A DNA stretch of 59,544 nucleotides from Gammaproteobacteria bacterium HGW-Gammaproteobacteria-4 (GTDB lineage: Bacteria > Pseudomonadota > Gammaproteobacteria > Xanthomonadales > Xanthomonadaceae): NCBI GenBank assembly GCA_002839995.1, contig PGZC01000014.1, forward strand, positions 28,088 to 87,631, given 5' to 3'. Made by a program: the position numbers and the translations under genes. Shown here piece by piece: positions 19,996 to 33,873 of the stretch. The notes under the pieces are model-generated. The model was not told where the DNA came from and made no database searches. It saw only the letters and a list, made by a program, of their open reading frames with translations. Within the stretch, counting starts at the first letter, position 1. The number at the start of each line of letters is the position of its first letter.

Positions 19996-20077
19996 GTAGG
20001 TCGGCTCAAGCGCAGCGGAGCCGACGTTGCCGCTCCAGGACGTTGGTGTCGGCTCCGCTGCGCTTGAGCCGACCTAC
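19996..20077. repeat. GTCGG palindromic repeat pair
   Basis: Two inverted copies of GTAGGTCGGCTCAAGCGCAG followed by CGGAGCCGAC, separated by about 20 bases. Each copy is itself a hairpin (GTCGGCT...AGCCGAC). Same family at 29336-29369, 47010-47309, 52454-52534 and 56764-56849. Confidence 0.85.
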
Positions 20078-20103
20078 GAAGCCCAAGGAACTGTCTTTGC
20101 ATC

Positions 20104-21288
20104 ATGATCCGATTGCTTGTTTTTGCCCTCTCTGGCCTGCTGCTGTCCTGCTCACAGGCATCCAATGACATGCCCACGCCCGCCGCGGTGCGCTTCGCCA
20201 CGTTCAACACCTCGCTGTATGCCGACACCGACGGCGGTCTGGTGGCGCGGCTGGCGAACGACGACATGGCCGCGCGCAAGGTGGCCGCAATCATCCAGCG
20301 CCAGCGCCCGGACGTGCTGCTGCTCAACGAGTTCGATTACGACGCCAACGGCGAGGCGGCGGCGATTTTCCTGCGCGACTATCTGGCCGTCGGCCAGTTC
20401 GGCGAGCAGCCGATCGACTACCCGCATCATTTCAGCGGCCCGGTGAATACCGGCGTCGCCAGCGGCCTGGATCTGGATGGCGATGGTCGCAGCGATGGCC
20501 CCGGCGATGCCTGGGGTTTCGGCCGGCATCCCGGGCAGTACGGCATGCTGCTGCTCTCACGCTTTCCGATCGACGCCGCCGCGACGCGTCGTTTCCAGCA
20601 TTTCCGCTGGGCCAATCTGCCCGGTGCGCTGGTGCCCAGGAATCCGGACACCGGCGCCGCGTTCTACCCGGATGCGGTATGGCAACAGTTGCGACTGTCG
20701 TCGAAATCGCATTGGGACGTGCCGATCCAGAGTCCGCTCGGGGTGATCCATTTTCTGGTGTCGCACCCGACGCCGCCGGTGTTCGATGGCCCGGAAAACC
20801 GCAACGGCCTGCGCAACCACGATGAAATCCGGTTCTGGGCCGAGTATGTGTCCAGCAACGCGATCGACTGGCTCTACGATGATGGCGGCACACGCGGTGG
20901 CCTGGCCGCCGATGCCGCGTTCGTGATTGCCGGCGACCTCAACGCCGATCCGTTCGATGGCGATGGTTACCGGCATCCGGTACGCTTGCTGCTCGATCAC
21001 CCACGAATCGATGCGCGCTTCGTGCCCACGTCGACCGGCGCCCGCGCACAAGCCGCGCGTTACGGCCTTGCCCACGAAGGCAACACCGCCGCGCATACCG
21101 GCGACTTCGGCCCCAAGGCCGGCACCCTGCGCATCGATTACGTATTGCCGTCGCGCCAACTCGCAGTGCGCGATGGCGGCGTGTTCTGGCCTGCCGCCGG
21201 CGAACCCGGCCACGACTGGATCGACGCCAGCGATCATCATCTGGTCTGGCTCGATCTGACTTCCAACCGCGTCACCGCAACGGAGTAA
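20104..21288 (+). CDS. Endonuclease/exonuclease/phosphatase-family lipoprotein
   Basis: A 394-residue member of the EEP (DNase I-like) fold with a lipoprotein signal peptide ending LLLSC, so it is probably anchored to a membrane facing the periplasm. Catalytic signatures are visible: ATFNTSL near the start of the mature domain, VLLLNEFDYD (metal-binding Glu), VIAGDLNADPFDGDG, and the terminal DASDHHLVWLDL. A segment SGLDLDGDGRSDGPGD is Asp/Gly-rich and may bind calcium. Whether it cleaves nucleic acid or a phosphoester of lipid or sugar is unknown. The next gene begins 2 bases after its stop, suggesting one operon. Confidence 0.88.
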   Translation: MIRLLVFALSGLLLSCSQASNDMPTPAAVRFATFNTSLYADTDGGLVARLANDDMAARKVAAIIQRQRPDVLLLNEFDYDANGEAAAIFLRDYLAVGQFGEQPIDYPHHFSGPVNTGVASGLDLDGDGRSDGPGDAWGFGRHPGQYGMLLLSRFPIDAAATRRFQHFRWANLPGALVPRNPDTGAAFYPDAVWQQLRLSSKSHWDVPIQSPLGVIHFLVSHPTPPVFDGPENRNGLRNHDEIRFWAEYVSSNAIDWLYDDGGTRGGLAADAAFVIAGDLNADPFDGDGYRHPVRLLLDHPRIDARFVPTSTGARAQAARYGLAHEGNTAAHTGDFGPKAGTLRIDYVLPSRQLAVRDGGVFWPAAGEPGHDWIDASDHHLVWLDLTSNRVTATE

Positions 21289-21290
21289 GC

Positions 21291-21884
21291 ATGGCTTTTC
21301 TCGAACCCCTGCCGCCGGAAACCACACCGGAACTGGCCGACACCTTCGCGCAATTCCAACGCATCCTCGGCTTTGTACCCAACTCGCTGCTGACCATGCA
21401 GCGCAAGCCGGCCATGGTGCTCGGCTTTGGCGTGCTGACAAAAGCAGTGATGGCGTCCGACAGCGAAGTCGATCTCGGCTTCAAACGCGTCATCGCGCAT
21501 TTCTGCTCGCGCGCCGCCGGCTGCCAGTACTGCATGGCGCATTCGCTGGCGGCGGCAAAAATCCATGGCATCAGCGACGCGAAAGTGGCCGCGATCTGGG
21601 ACTACCAGCGCTCGCCGCTGTACAGCGAAGCCGAGCGTGCGGCGCTGGATTTCGCGCTCGCCGCCGGCAGCGTACCCAATGGTGTCGATCAGGAAATCTA
21701 CGATCGCCTGCGCCAGCACTGGAGCGAGAACCAGATCGTCGAGATTCTGGCTGTGGTCTGCCTGTACGGCTTTCTCAACCGCTGGAACGATTCGCTGGCC
21801 ACCACGCTGGAAGCCGAACCGGCCCAACTGGGCAAGGATGTGCTGGCGCAGGGCGGCTGGACCGGGCACCGGCACGGCGCGTAA
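21291..21884 (+). CDS. AhpD-like / peroxidase-related protein
   Basis: A 197-residue all-helical carboxymuconolactone-decarboxylase-superfamily protein. The redox motif CQYCMAHS (Cys-x-x-Cys plus the following His) in KRVIAHFCSRAAGCQYCMAHS is that of AhpD-type alkylhydroperoxidases. GFVPNSLLTMQRKP at the N terminus and VEILAVVCLYGFLNRWNDSL near the end are typical of the uncharacterised peroxidase-related subgroup. Likely cytoplasmic peroxide or thiol chemistry, inferred. Its start almost abuts the EEP lipoprotein gene. Confidence 0.87.
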   Translation: MAFLEPLPPETTPELADTFAQFQRILGFVPNSLLTMQRKPAMVLGFGVLTKAVMASDSEVDLGFKRVIAHFCSRAAGCQYCMAHSLAAAKIHGISDAKVAAIWDYQRSPLYSEAERAALDFALAAGSVPNGVDQEIYDRLRQHWSENQIVEILAVVCLYGFLNRWNDSLATTLEAEPAQLGKDVLAQGGWTGHRHGA

Positions 21885-21888
21885 AAGC

Positions 21889-22136
21889 GTCGCCCACAGG
21901 GTGGGCTCCTACAGGTGAGCATTAACGCTGCCCTGAACAACCGCCATCCGCTGTCATTTCGAGCGTTCAAGCCTTTAGCCGCGAGGCCGAAGGCCGTGGC
22001 GGGAAGCAATCCAGTTCTTTGTTTTTCCGAACATTTCTGGATTGCCGCGTCGCTTCGCGTCGCTTCGCTCCTCGCAATGACAGCTTGTTCAGAGCATCCT
22101 TAACGCTCACCTGTAGGAGCCCACCCTGTGGGCGAT
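21889..22136. mobile_element. REPIN with MITE-like element in its loop
   Basis: Outer arms: a reverse REP (21889-21912) extended by AGGTGAGCATTAACGC, and a forward REP (22113-22134) preceded by TTAACGCTCACCT, which is the reverse complement of the left extension. Between them, about 21929-22102, lies a MITE-like element with ends CCCTGAACAACCGCCATCCG and CAGCTTGTTCAGAGCATCC. The nested order implies the MITE inserted into a pre-existing REPIN. No gene is seen between 21885 and 22285. Confidence 0.75.
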
Positions 22137-22285
22137 GCTTCTGTGGGAGCTGGCCCGCCGGAACGATCTTGCCAACGCTTCGCGTGCGCGGTGCTGCATC
22201 ACGCCCTGAATGTACCCCGCCACGCTTGACCCGGCGCAGTGCGCCGCCCACAATTCATCCTTTGATCGCGATGAAGGGATGGATT

Positions 22286-23215
22286 GTGGATCTTGAAGCA
22301 TGGTCTGACTGCATGCGCGTGCTCGGCGATGCCACCCGCGTACGCCTGCTTGCCCTGCTCGCCCGCGAGGAGCTCACCGTCGCTGAACTGGCGTCTGTTA
22401 CCCGGCTGGCGCAGCCTCGGGTTTCGACGCATTTGTCGCGACTGAAGGAGGCCGGCCTGGTGCGCGACCGCCGCTCCGGCGTGTCCGCGTTTTATCGTTT
22501 CAGCGGCGATGAGCTGCCACCGGCACAACGCACCCTGTGGCAGGCACTGGAAGCCGGTGCCGACGATCCGATGCTGCGCGAGGACGCACAACGCCTGCCT
22601 GCGGTGTTGGCGCTGCGCGCTGCCGACCGCAATTGGGCCGATTCGGTGGCCGGCGACATGGAGCGGCATTATTCGCCAGGGCGCACCTGGGAGGCGCTGG
22701 CGCGTTCGGCGCTGCCGCTGCTCGAACCCGGCGACGTGCTCGATATCGCCTCGGGCGATGGCGTGCTGGCCGAACTGGTGGCCCCGCACGCAAAAACCTA
22801 CGTCTGCGCCGACATGAGCCCGCGCGTGGTGGCCGCCGCGCGCGAGCGCCTGCGTCGCTACAAAAACGTGGAGGTGATGGAAGCGGACATGCACGCGCTG
22901 CCGTTCCCCGAGCCGCGCTTTGACCTAGTGGTGTTGATGCACGCGCTGACTTACGCCGAGCGCCCTGCGGCAGCAGTAGCCGAAGCCGCGCGCGTGCTGC
23001 GCCCGGGCGGTCGCCTGCTGGTGACTTCGCTGGCGCGGCACGAGCATCGCAGCGCGGTCGAACCGTTCGGGCACGTCAACCTCGGTTTCAATTCGCGCGA
23101 CCTTGCCCGCTTCGCCCAACGCGCCGGCCTGAGCATCGTCACCAACGCCGAAATCACCCGCGAAAAACGCCCGCCGCACTTTGCAGTGATCAACCTGCTG
23201 GCGCTCAAGGCATGA
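22286..23215 (+). CDS. ArsR-family regulator fused to SAM methyltransferase domain (SahR-like)
   Basis: About 309 residues. The N-terminal winged helix (residues 1-85: [53 protein letters not shown]-like wing) is ArsR type. The C-terminal half is a class I methyltransferase with the SAM motif [15 protein letters not shown] and the ADMSPRVV acidic strand. Fused regulators of this kind adjacent to metH fit SahR, which controls methionine-cycle genes in response to S-adenosylhomocysteine; that assignment is inference. GTG 22286 is preferred (AAGGGA upstream); ATG 22271 is in frame but lacks a ribosome binding site. Its stop overlaps the metH start (ATGA). Confidence 0.85.
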   Translation: MDLEAWSDCMRVLGDATRVRLLALLAREELTVAELASVTRLAQPRVSTHLSRLKEAGLVRDRRSGVSAFYRFSGDELPPAQRTLWQALEAGADDPMLREDAQRLPAVLALRAADRNWADSVAGDMERHYSPGRTWEALARSALPLLEPGDVLDIASGDGVLAELVAPHAKTYVCADMSPRVVAAARERLRRYKNVEVMEADMHALPFPEPRFDLVVLMHALTYAERPAAAVAEAARVLRPGGRLLVTSLARHEHRSAVEPFGHVNLGFNSRDLARFAQRAGLSIVTNAEITREKRPPHFAVINLLALKA

Positions 23216-23420
23216 ATAACGCAACGACCGATACGACACGCGCGGCAGAACTGCCATGGAAGGAACCACAACGCGTGCAACGCCTGCTGGACCTGCTCGC
23301 CGAGCGCATCGTCATCCTCGATGGCGCCATGGGCACCATGATCCAGCGCCACCAACTCGACGAAGCCGGCTATCGCGGTACACGTTTTGCTGAAGGGTTT
23401 GATGGACAACACTTTGCCGA

Positions 23421-23424
<4 letters not shown>
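23212..23424 (+). pseudogene. metH: metH 5' segment, separated by frameshift
   Basis: A 70-residue frame carrying the first strand and helix of the homocysteine-binding barrel of B12-dependent methionine synthase ([20 protein letters not shown], then YRGTRFAEG). It runs into TGA at 23422-23424 exactly where family members continue into LKGNNDLL. The next frame starts with ATG at 23421 and reads KGNNDLL at once. One missing base in the GCCGAATGAAGG neighbourhood restores a single protein ([12 protein letters not shown]). Either this is a sequencing or assembly error, a real inactivating deletion, or two coupled polypeptides. Regulator and metH are translationally coupled at 23212. Confidence 0.8.
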
Positions 23425-27125
<3,701 letters not shown>

Positions 27126-27159
27126 CGGAAAACACGCTTCGCGCCGTATCGCGGTCGCG

Positions 27160-27227
27160 GTCGCCCACAGGGTGGGCTCCTACAAAAAAACGTGAACTTC
27201 ACTGTAGGAGCCCACCCTGTGGGCGAC
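27160..27227. repeat. REPIN after metH
   Basis: Reverse REP 27160-27183 and forward REP 27204-27227 with a 20-base loop, lying in the convergent gap between metH and hemJ; may act as a bidirectional hairpin. Confidence 0.85.
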
Positions 27228-27276
27228 AACATCGCGCCTCGCACGCGACATCAAAGACGCCGCCACACCGCGCCGC

Positions 27277-27729
27277 TCAAAACGGCTTGGCAAGCACCAG
27301 GTAGATGATCGGCACCACCAGCAGCAACGGTATCTCGTTGTACCAGCGCAGCGAAAGGCCGCTGGGCAGGCTGCCACCGCCGGCACTGCGCTTGAGCAGG
27401 CGCCCGGTCGCGATGTAGAACGCAAACATCACCGCCACCAGCAGCAACTTGGCATGCATCCAGCTACCGCTCGCGGCAATCGGCGGAAACCACACCGGAT
27501 TGACCCGAAAACCCAGCCACAACGGCAGGCCGAATACCAACGCGGTGGCGAACATCACATGCCCGAACCGGTACAGGCGCAAACCCATCAACACCAGCCG
27601 CTGCTGCACCGCGACCTGCCCGGACGTCTCGGCCAGATTGACCAGGATGCGCGGCAGATAAAAAACGCAGGCCATGAAGCCGATAACGAACAACAAGTGA
27701 AAGGTTTTTGTCCACAGATAGATAGCGAT
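27277..27729 (-). CDS. hemJ: HemJ-type protoporphyrinogen IX oxidase
   Basis: A membrane protein with about four helices that oxidises protoporphyrinogen IX to protoporphyrin IX in haem synthesis. Family marks are WTKTFHLLFVIGFMACVFYLPRILV (with the functional His), SWMHAKLLLVAVMF and the C-terminal RWYNEIPLLLVVPIIYLVL. The start is unusual. The only good ribosome binding site (AAGGAG) lies 6 bases before an ATC codon at 27729, giving an N terminus that matches homologues (IAIYLWTKTFH, 150 residues). The first conventional start is TTG at 27696, which would remove the WTKTFH segment. I therefore favour the upstream non-canonical start, with moderate confidence; CTG at the LWTKTFH codon is another option. 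Confidence 0.8.
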   Translation of the reverse strand: MAIYLWTKTFHLLFVIGFMACVFYLPRILVNLAETSGQVAVQQRLVLMGLRLYRFGHVMFATALVFGLPLWLGFRVNPVWFPPIAASGSWMHAKLLLVAVMFAFYIATGRLLKRSAGGGSLPSGLSLRWYNEIPLLLVVPIIYLVLAKPF

Positions 27730-27782
27730 ACCGTTCTCCTTTTGACGAAATCAACCGATGTTCGCAATGGCATGTCCGTGAA

Positions 27783-28018
27783 GCTGTCATTGCGGGGCGC
27801 GGCCGCTCTTGCGCATCCATGCGCTCGCGGCACTTGCACATCCCTGTGCGGCGAAGCGACGTGGCAATCCGGGGTGTTCGAAAAGCAATCCAGCGTATTG
27901 ATTCTCCGAGTATTTCTGGATTGCCACGTCGCTCCGCTCCTCGCAATGACAGCTTGTTCAGAGCATCCCTAAAGGCTTGAGCGCTCGCAATGACGGCGGA
28001 TGGCGCTTGTTCAGGGTT
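27783..28018. mobile_element. MITE-like element copy
   Basis: Non-coding element with GCTGTCATTGCGGGGCGC at the left, the shared core TTGATTCTCCGAGTATTTCT, CTCCTCGCAATGACAGCTTG, and a right end AATGACGGCGGATGGCGCTT then GTTCAGGG. It is a rearranged composite of the copies at 7898 and 21929. No gene is present between hemJ and the diguanylate cyclase gene. Confidence 0.65.
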
Positions 28019-28054
28019 TCATTATCTCTCAGCATGGACGCCCGGTGCGGTGCC

Positions 28055-29245
28055 TCAGAATGCCACTTCCACCCGATTTCGGCCAGCGCGCTTGGCGGCG
28101 TACATGGCCAGATCGGCCTCGCGCGTCAAGGCCGCGAGCAATTCGCCCGGCTCGTCGTCGTGGATTGCATTTTCATCGAGCATCGCCAGCCCGATACTGA
28201 CCTGAATGCGCACCACCACGCCAACCGAGCGCACCTCCAGGGCATCCACCGCCTCGCGCAGCCGCTCGGCAACCTGCAGCGCGTGCGAAGCTCCGGTATC
28301 GGGCAACAGCGCGGCAAACTCCTCGCCGCCCATGCGGCCGATCAGATCGGCACCGCGCAATTGTGCCTGCAACACGTCGGCCAATCGCTGCAACACCGCA
28401 TCGCCAACCGCGTGACCGTAGGTGTCGTTGAACTGCTTGAAGTGATCGACATCGATGATCAGCAACGCCAGTGGGCGCCGCTTGCGCGCGGCATCGGCGA
28501 TCAGCTTTTCGCCCATCTGCTCGAACGGCCGTCGATTGAACAACCCGGTCAGCGGATCGGTCGCCGCCATCCGGCGCAGATCGGCCACTGTCTGTTCATT
28601 GCAGATCAAGACATAGCCGAACGATGCGATGACCGGAGCAAGTGCGGCGTAAACGAACACCACCGATTGCAAAACCGTTGGCGCGAAGACTTCCCGCGGC
28701 GCCGTCGCGAAAAACCCTTCGTAAACAAGGCGAAATACCATGACCCCGGCGCCGAAGAAAAACACCGCCGCGGTAAGTTGAACCCCGGCCTGCTGCACTC
28801 GCCACGGCCCAGCCAGGGTCTCGCGCGCGACCTGAAACAGAAATACCGCAATGAGCAACGACAGCCCGAACACGCGCCACTGCGGCTGGTGGACGACCAA
28901 CACGTCCGCGCTCAATCCGATGAACACGGCCGCGCTGAGCGCGTAGACCAGGCGCGGCACGGTCGAATGTTCGTGCATCCGGCGCAACGCATGTGCGAAC
29001 AGCGCAAATGCCAGTACGCTCAGCGAATTGCCGAAAACGATCGACAGGTAATCCGGAATCTGGCCGCGCAACGCGATCAAGGCCCAGGCCAGCGGTTGCA
29101 GCAGCATGCCCGACGCCCAGATCGTCATGCTGGCGCGGATGCGCCCGTCATGGTAAGTGCGCGCAGCCAGCAGGCCGCCGCTGAACAAAATGCCCAGCAA
29201 TACCGAAACCATCATCACGCTGCGCAAATCGATGTCAATCAACAC
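28055..29245 (-). CDS. Membrane-bound GGDEF diguanylate cyclase
   Basis: A 396-residue protein making cyclic di-GMP from two GTP. The N-terminal ~215 residues contain about seven hydrophobic segments with no recognised sensor motif. The GGDEF domain occupies roughly 230-396: DPLTGLFNRRPFEQMGEKL, LALLIIDVDHFKQFNDTYGH and the active-site GGEEF in LIGRMGGEEFAALLP. No RxxD inhibitory site is evident before the GGEEF, so product inhibition may be weak. No EAL domain. Stand-alone gene bounded by repeats. Confidence 0.92.
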   Translation of the reverse strand: MLIDIDLRSVMMVSVLLGILFSGGLLAARTYHDGRIRASMTIWASGMLLQPLAWALIALRGQIPDYLSIVFGNSLSVLAFALFAHALRRMHEHSTVPRLVYALSAAVFIGLSADVLVVHQPQWRVFGLSLLIAVFLFQVARETLAGPWRVQQAGVQLTAAVFFFGAGVMVFRLVYEGFFATAPREVFAPTVLQSVVFVYAALAPVIASFGYVLICNEQTVADLRRMAATDPLTGLFNRRPFEQMGEKLIADAARKRRPLALLIIDVDHFKQFNDTYGHAVGDAVLQRLADVLQAQLRGADLIGRMGGEEFAALLPDTGASHALQVAERLREAVDALEVRSVGVVVRIQVSIGLAMLDENAIHDDEPGELLAALTREADLAMYAAKRAGRNRVEVAF

Positions 29246-29335
29246 AGTGCCGGGCTCGCGACGGGATCACGCCAAGAATAACGCACCACACCACCGATGT
29301 CGGTGCTCGATACACTGGTTCGACGATATCCCGAT

Positions 29336-29369
29336 GCAGGTCGGCTCAAGCGCAGCGGAGCCGACCTAC
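29336..29369. repeat. Single GTCGG palindromic repeat
   Basis: GGTCGGCTCAAGCGCAGCGG then AGCCGACC, a 34-base hairpin of the same family as 19996-20077. Confidence 0.8.
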
Positions 29370-29396
29370 GAGAAGCGGCCACTGCCCACAGACCGC

Positions 29397-30074
29397 TCAC
29401 GCCGGCCGCCAGCCGGTCAGCAACAGCAATACCGGCACCGGTGCGATCGCCAGGCACAGCATCAGCAGATAGTGCGGATAGCGGAACTGCCGGCTCAAAC
29501 CCGCAAGCAAGGCGATGCCGCCACCGCCACCAATCAAAGCGTTGCCGGGCAGGTTGAATGCCAGCGCCAACGCCAGATAACGATGGCGCAGCAAAAACGG
29601 AACCACCCGGGTCGGCGCAATCTGCAACAGGTAGTCCAATTGCCGATCGCGCGGTATCTGCGCCAATGTCTGCACCAGCTTGCCGGCCCGCTCCAGCCGC
29701 AGCCAGGCCAGCATCGCCGCGATGGAGGACAGCGGCACCTGCCGGCCCACGGCATAGGCAAGCGACAAGCCGACCAGGGTCGCGAAATACATGGCGACGA
29801 TCCCCTTGGGGCCGAGCAACAGCATGATCGCAAAGCTGATCTCGACGCCCGGCACGAACGGCGTCGCCAGTGCCAGTACATAAATCACGAACCACAGCAG
29901 CAACGCCCAGTCGCCCCAGCGCGCGAACGTCTCGCCCAAATAGCCGTCGAGCCAGTGCATCAGCCAACCACCGCCGAAATGCACCGCGGCAAGCAGCGCG
30001 ATCAACGCCACCAGCTTGAACAGCCAGGCATAGCGGCGCGTGGCGGCAAGCGCGGGCAGTTCCGATTGCGGCAT
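29397..30074 (-). CDS. VTT/DedA-like membrane protein
   Basis: A 225-residue inner-membrane protein with about five to six helices and the PFVPGVEISFAIMLLLGPKG segment, close to the re-entrant PFxPG(xE)xxx pattern of the VTT/DedA (SNARE-associated) superfamily, whose members act in lipid flipping or membrane homeostasis. FNLPGNALIGGGGGIALLAG near the C terminus is the second conserved re-entrant block. ATG 30074 is chosen as the first that gives a plausible N terminus; the ribosome binding site is weak. It lies downstream of the sensor kinase on the same strand and could be the last gene of that transcript. Confidence 0.75.
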   Translation of the reverse strand: MPQSELPALAATRRYAWLFKLVALIALLAAVHFGGGWLMHWLDGYLGETFARWGDWALLLWFVIYVLALATPFVPGVEISFAIMLLLGPKGIVAMYFATLVGLSLAYAVGRQVPLSSIAAMLAWLRLERAGKLVQTLAQIPRDRQLDYLLQIAPTRVVPFLLRHRYLALALAFNLPGNALIGGGGGIALLAGLSRQFRYPHYLLMLCLAIAPVPVLLLLTGWRPA

Positions 30075-30151
30075 GGCGTTGCGGCTCAAGGCGACGGACG
30101 ACACAGTGTAAGCGGTAACCCGATCCGCTCGATGCAACCGAAACCACCATG

Positions 30152-30189
30152 CGCCCCCGGGTTACGGCCTCCGGCCTCAACCCGGGCTA
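30152..30189. repeat. CCCGGG palindromic repeat
   Basis: CCCGGGTTACGGCCTCCGGC followed by CTCAACCCGGGCTAG, a hairpin of the AACCCGGGCTA family also found at 53276-53391 and 56880-56916. Confidence 0.7.
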
Positions 30190-30219
30190 GAACAAGCCGG
30201 GAAACGAAACATCGCCGCA

Positions 30220-31572
30220 TTACACGGGCACAAGCGGCAACGCGATGCGCGCAATGCAGCCGCTGCGATCGGTGCGGTTGCGCAACTGCAAGCTGCCGCC
30301 GTGCGCTTCCACGATCTGCCGCGCCAGCACCAGCCCGATGCCCGAGCCGCCCGGCTTGGTGGTGAAGAACGGCACGAACAGGTTGTCCGACCCCGCCAGT
30401 CCAAGGCCCTCGTCGATGACCTCGATGTGCAAGCGCTCGTGTACCTGCGACCAGCGCAACTGCACGCCACCGTGTTGCGGCAATGCGGCATCGGCAGCGT
30501 TGCGCAGCAGGTTGATCAACGCCTGCTCCAATTGATCCGGATCGAACCGACAGACCAGCGCCGGTCCTTCGTGCAATGCCACTTGCAGGCGTTGTTCCAG
30601 ACGCGCCACCCGCGTCAGCAACGGCGCCAGCTCGACCGCGCGCAGGCGTGGCGGCGGCAGCCGCGCAAGCGCGGCATACCCGGTCATGAAACGATTCAGG
30701 GCTTCGGCGCGGTCGCCGATCACACGCAAGCCGCCCTGCACATCCTCGCGCCAGTCGTCGGGCAGATGCGGGCGTGCAGTGAGGTCGGCCAGGGTGGCTG
30801 CCATCGACTTGATCGGCGCCAACGAATTGTTGAGTTCGTGCCCCAGCACGCGGATCAGGCGTTGCCAGGTTTGCCGCTCTTCCTCGCGCAGGGCGCGCGA
30901 GAGATCGGTGATCACCAGCAGATCGTAGGGCAGCCCGCTCTGGCGAAACCGGAAACGGCGCACATCGAAGCTGCCCGTGCCGCCGGGGAAAGCGCGGCGC
31001 ACCACCGCTGCCTGCTCGATGTGCAGGCAATCGTGCAGGCCGAGCACATTGGCCGAGTTGCCAGCGACGTCGGCGGCCCGCACCTGCAACAGGCGCTCGC
31101 CGGCCGCGTTGATCAGATGCAACTGCTGGCGATGATCGAAACTGAACATCGCGATATCGATGGCGGCAATGATCTTGCCCAGCAAGGCGCTCGCCTCTTC
31201 CACCCGCAGCCGCTGCTCGCGCAAGGTGTGCGACAGTGCGTTGACCTCCCACACCACATCGCCGATGGCATCGCCGCGGTGCGCGCGCGAGCCGCGCAGA
31301 CTGTAATCGCCCTCGCGCAGGGCTTCCAGCAAATTGGACAGGGTATACAGCGGAAACACCACGCGCTCGCGCAAGCGCGCAACCAGAGCGAACGTAAACA
31401 ATGCGGCGAGGCCGACCAGCATCCACAACCCGGCGCCCGGCTCGGGGCGTTGCCACAACAGCCACGCGATCAGCAGCAGCGACGGCAGCAATGCCAACGC
31501 GACATCCCACAGCAAACGCCGTTCGAAGCGTGCACCGTTGGCGCGCTGCGGTGATTGGCCGGGTGCGTTCAT
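30220..31572 (-). CDS. NtrY-like sensor histidine kinase
   Basis: A 450-residue membrane kinase, partner of the NtrC-family regulator encoded immediately upstream. Two membrane helices (about residues 20-60: VALALLPSLLLIAWLLW and WMLVGLAALFTFALVAR) with almost no periplasmic loop suggest sensing in the membrane or cytoplasm. Then come a HAMP-like linker, a PAS-like region (IIAAIDIAMFSFDHRQQLHLIN), the phospho-acceptor His in RVLGHELNNSLAPIKS, N-box QALINLLRNAADAA, DEGLGL and GGSGIGLVLARQIVEAHGG. ATG 31572 (MNAPGQS) is chosen over 31623. Separated from the regulator gene by a repeat block. Predicted to control the exporter operon. Confidence 0.9.
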   Translation of the reverse strand: MNAPGQSPQRANGARFERRLLWDVALALLPSLLLIAWLLWQRPEPGAGLWMLVGLAALFTFALVARLRERVVFPLYTLSNLLEALREGDYSLRGSRAHRGDAIGDVVWEVNALSHTLREQRLRVEEASALLGKIIAAIDIAMFSFDHRQQLHLINAAGERLLQVRAADVAGNSANVLGLHDCLHIEQAAVVRRAFPGGTGSFDVRRFRFRQSGLPYDLLVITDLSRALREEERQTWQRLIRVLGHELNNSLAPIKSMAATLADLTARPHLPDDWREDVQGGLRVIGDRAEALNRFMTGYAALARLPPPRLRAVELAPLLTRVARLEQRLQVALHEGPALVCRFDPDQLEQALINLLRNAADAALPQHGGVQLRWSQVHERLHIEVIDEGLGLAGSDNLFVPFFTTKPGGSGIGLVLARQIVEAHGGSLQLRNRTDRSGCIARIALPLVPV

Positions 31573-31636
31573 GGCGGCATTATGACCTTGCGAGCGATTC
31601 GTCGGGTCGTGCATACCGATCATTTGTAGCTCACCG

Positions 31637-31799
31637 TGTAGGAGCTCACCCTGTGAGCGACCCGGATACGCGCTGATGATGGATTACGGTCGCGCACACA
31701 GCGCTCCTACAGGTGTGCGCAGGTCTTTTTGTAGGAGCTCACCCTGTGAGCGACCCGGATACGCGCTGATGATGGATTACGGTCGCGCACACAGCGCTC

Positions 31800-31804
<5 letters not shown>
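31637..31804. repeat. Two identical 75-bp direct repeats built on a REP variant
   Basis: Units 31637-31711 and 31730-31804 are identical, 93 bases apart. Each starts TGTAGGAGCTCACCCTGTGA, contains CCCGGATACGCGCTGATGATG, and ends AGCGCTCCTACA, so each is a large imperfect hairpin. The second unit supplies the stop codon of the NtrC-family regulator (31800-31802). Confidence 0.9.
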
Positions 31805-33166
<1,362 letters not shown>

Positions 33167-33170
<4 letters not shown>

Positions 33171-33604
33171 CGAGGGCTTTCCCAAGGGTTGAAAACCTCT
33201 ACCCCCATGGTTTCAAAATCCCGCACGTTGCGTGTCACCACGGTCAAACCGTGGGTGCGCGCCGTGGCTGCCAACAGCGAGTCCACCATGGTCAGCGGCC
33301 GCCCTTGGCGCATCGCTTGGCCGCGCATATCTCCCCACAATTTCGCCGTGTCCATGTCCACATCCAGAGTGCGCCCATGAAACTTCGGCAGCATGACGTT
33401 GTTGAGCCAAGTGTGGAGCTTCCCGGCGCGCACCACATCGCCGAGCCGGCTGATGCCCTGCTGGATTTCCGCCACCGTGATTACACTGATGTAGCACTGC
33501 TTAGCCGTATGGTCTTGATCGAGCCATGCGACGACTGCCGCATCCGGCCTGGTCCGCGTTGGTTCCGAAATCGCGCAGGTATCGAGCAGGAAGCCCGCGC
33601 TCAC
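33167..33604 (-). CDS. vapC: VapC-type toxin, PIN domain
   Basis: A 145-residue PIN-domain ribonuclease toxin. Metal-binding acids are visible: Asp8 in FLLDTCAISEP, Glu in VITVAEIQQGI, Asp in TMVDSLLAATA and Asp in TRNVRDFETMGV. VapC toxins cleave tRNA or rRNA sites. It follows the Phd-type antitoxin with a four-base overlap and itself overlaps the response-regulator start, so expression of toxin and regulator is coupled. The IQQGISRL and FNPW(E) ends are typical of FitB-like VapC proteins. Confidence 0.9.
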
Positions 33605-33858
33605 AAGTCGACGGGCCGGTCGATTTCAGGGATGCGCTTGAACAGCTCATCAGGATCGATATCCAGATCGCGCGGCGCGGTGCGCATCAGAAACGTGCCC
33701 AGCGGTTCATGCTGGACTTGCAGTTGCCGATAGTCCGCCAATGACAACACCACGGCGGTGTCCTTGCCGTGCACGCTGATGATCTGGGCGCCCTTGGTTT
33801 GCGCGGCGCGAACGACTTCGCTCAAGCGATTCTTGGCTTCTTGCAGTTGCCAGCTCAT
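33601..33858 (-). CDS. Phd/YefM-type antitoxin
   Basis: An 85-residue antitoxin. The N-terminal DNA-binding Phd fold is recognisable (MSWQLQEAKNRLSEVVRAAQ, then GAQIISVHGKDTAVVLSLADYRQL); the C-terminal part (LFKRIPEIDRPVDL) should wrap around the toxin. A GGAGG site precedes ATG 33858. A 27-base palindrome 16 bases upstream (33874-33900) is the probable autoregulatory operator. Overlaps the toxin gene by four bases. Confidence 0.9.
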   Translation of the reverse strand: MSWQLQEAKNRLSEVVRAAQTKGAQIISVHGKDTAVVLSLADYRQLQVQHEPLGTFLMRTAPRDLDIDPDELFKRIPEIDRPVDL

Positions 33859-33873
33859 GGTGGCCTCCGATCA

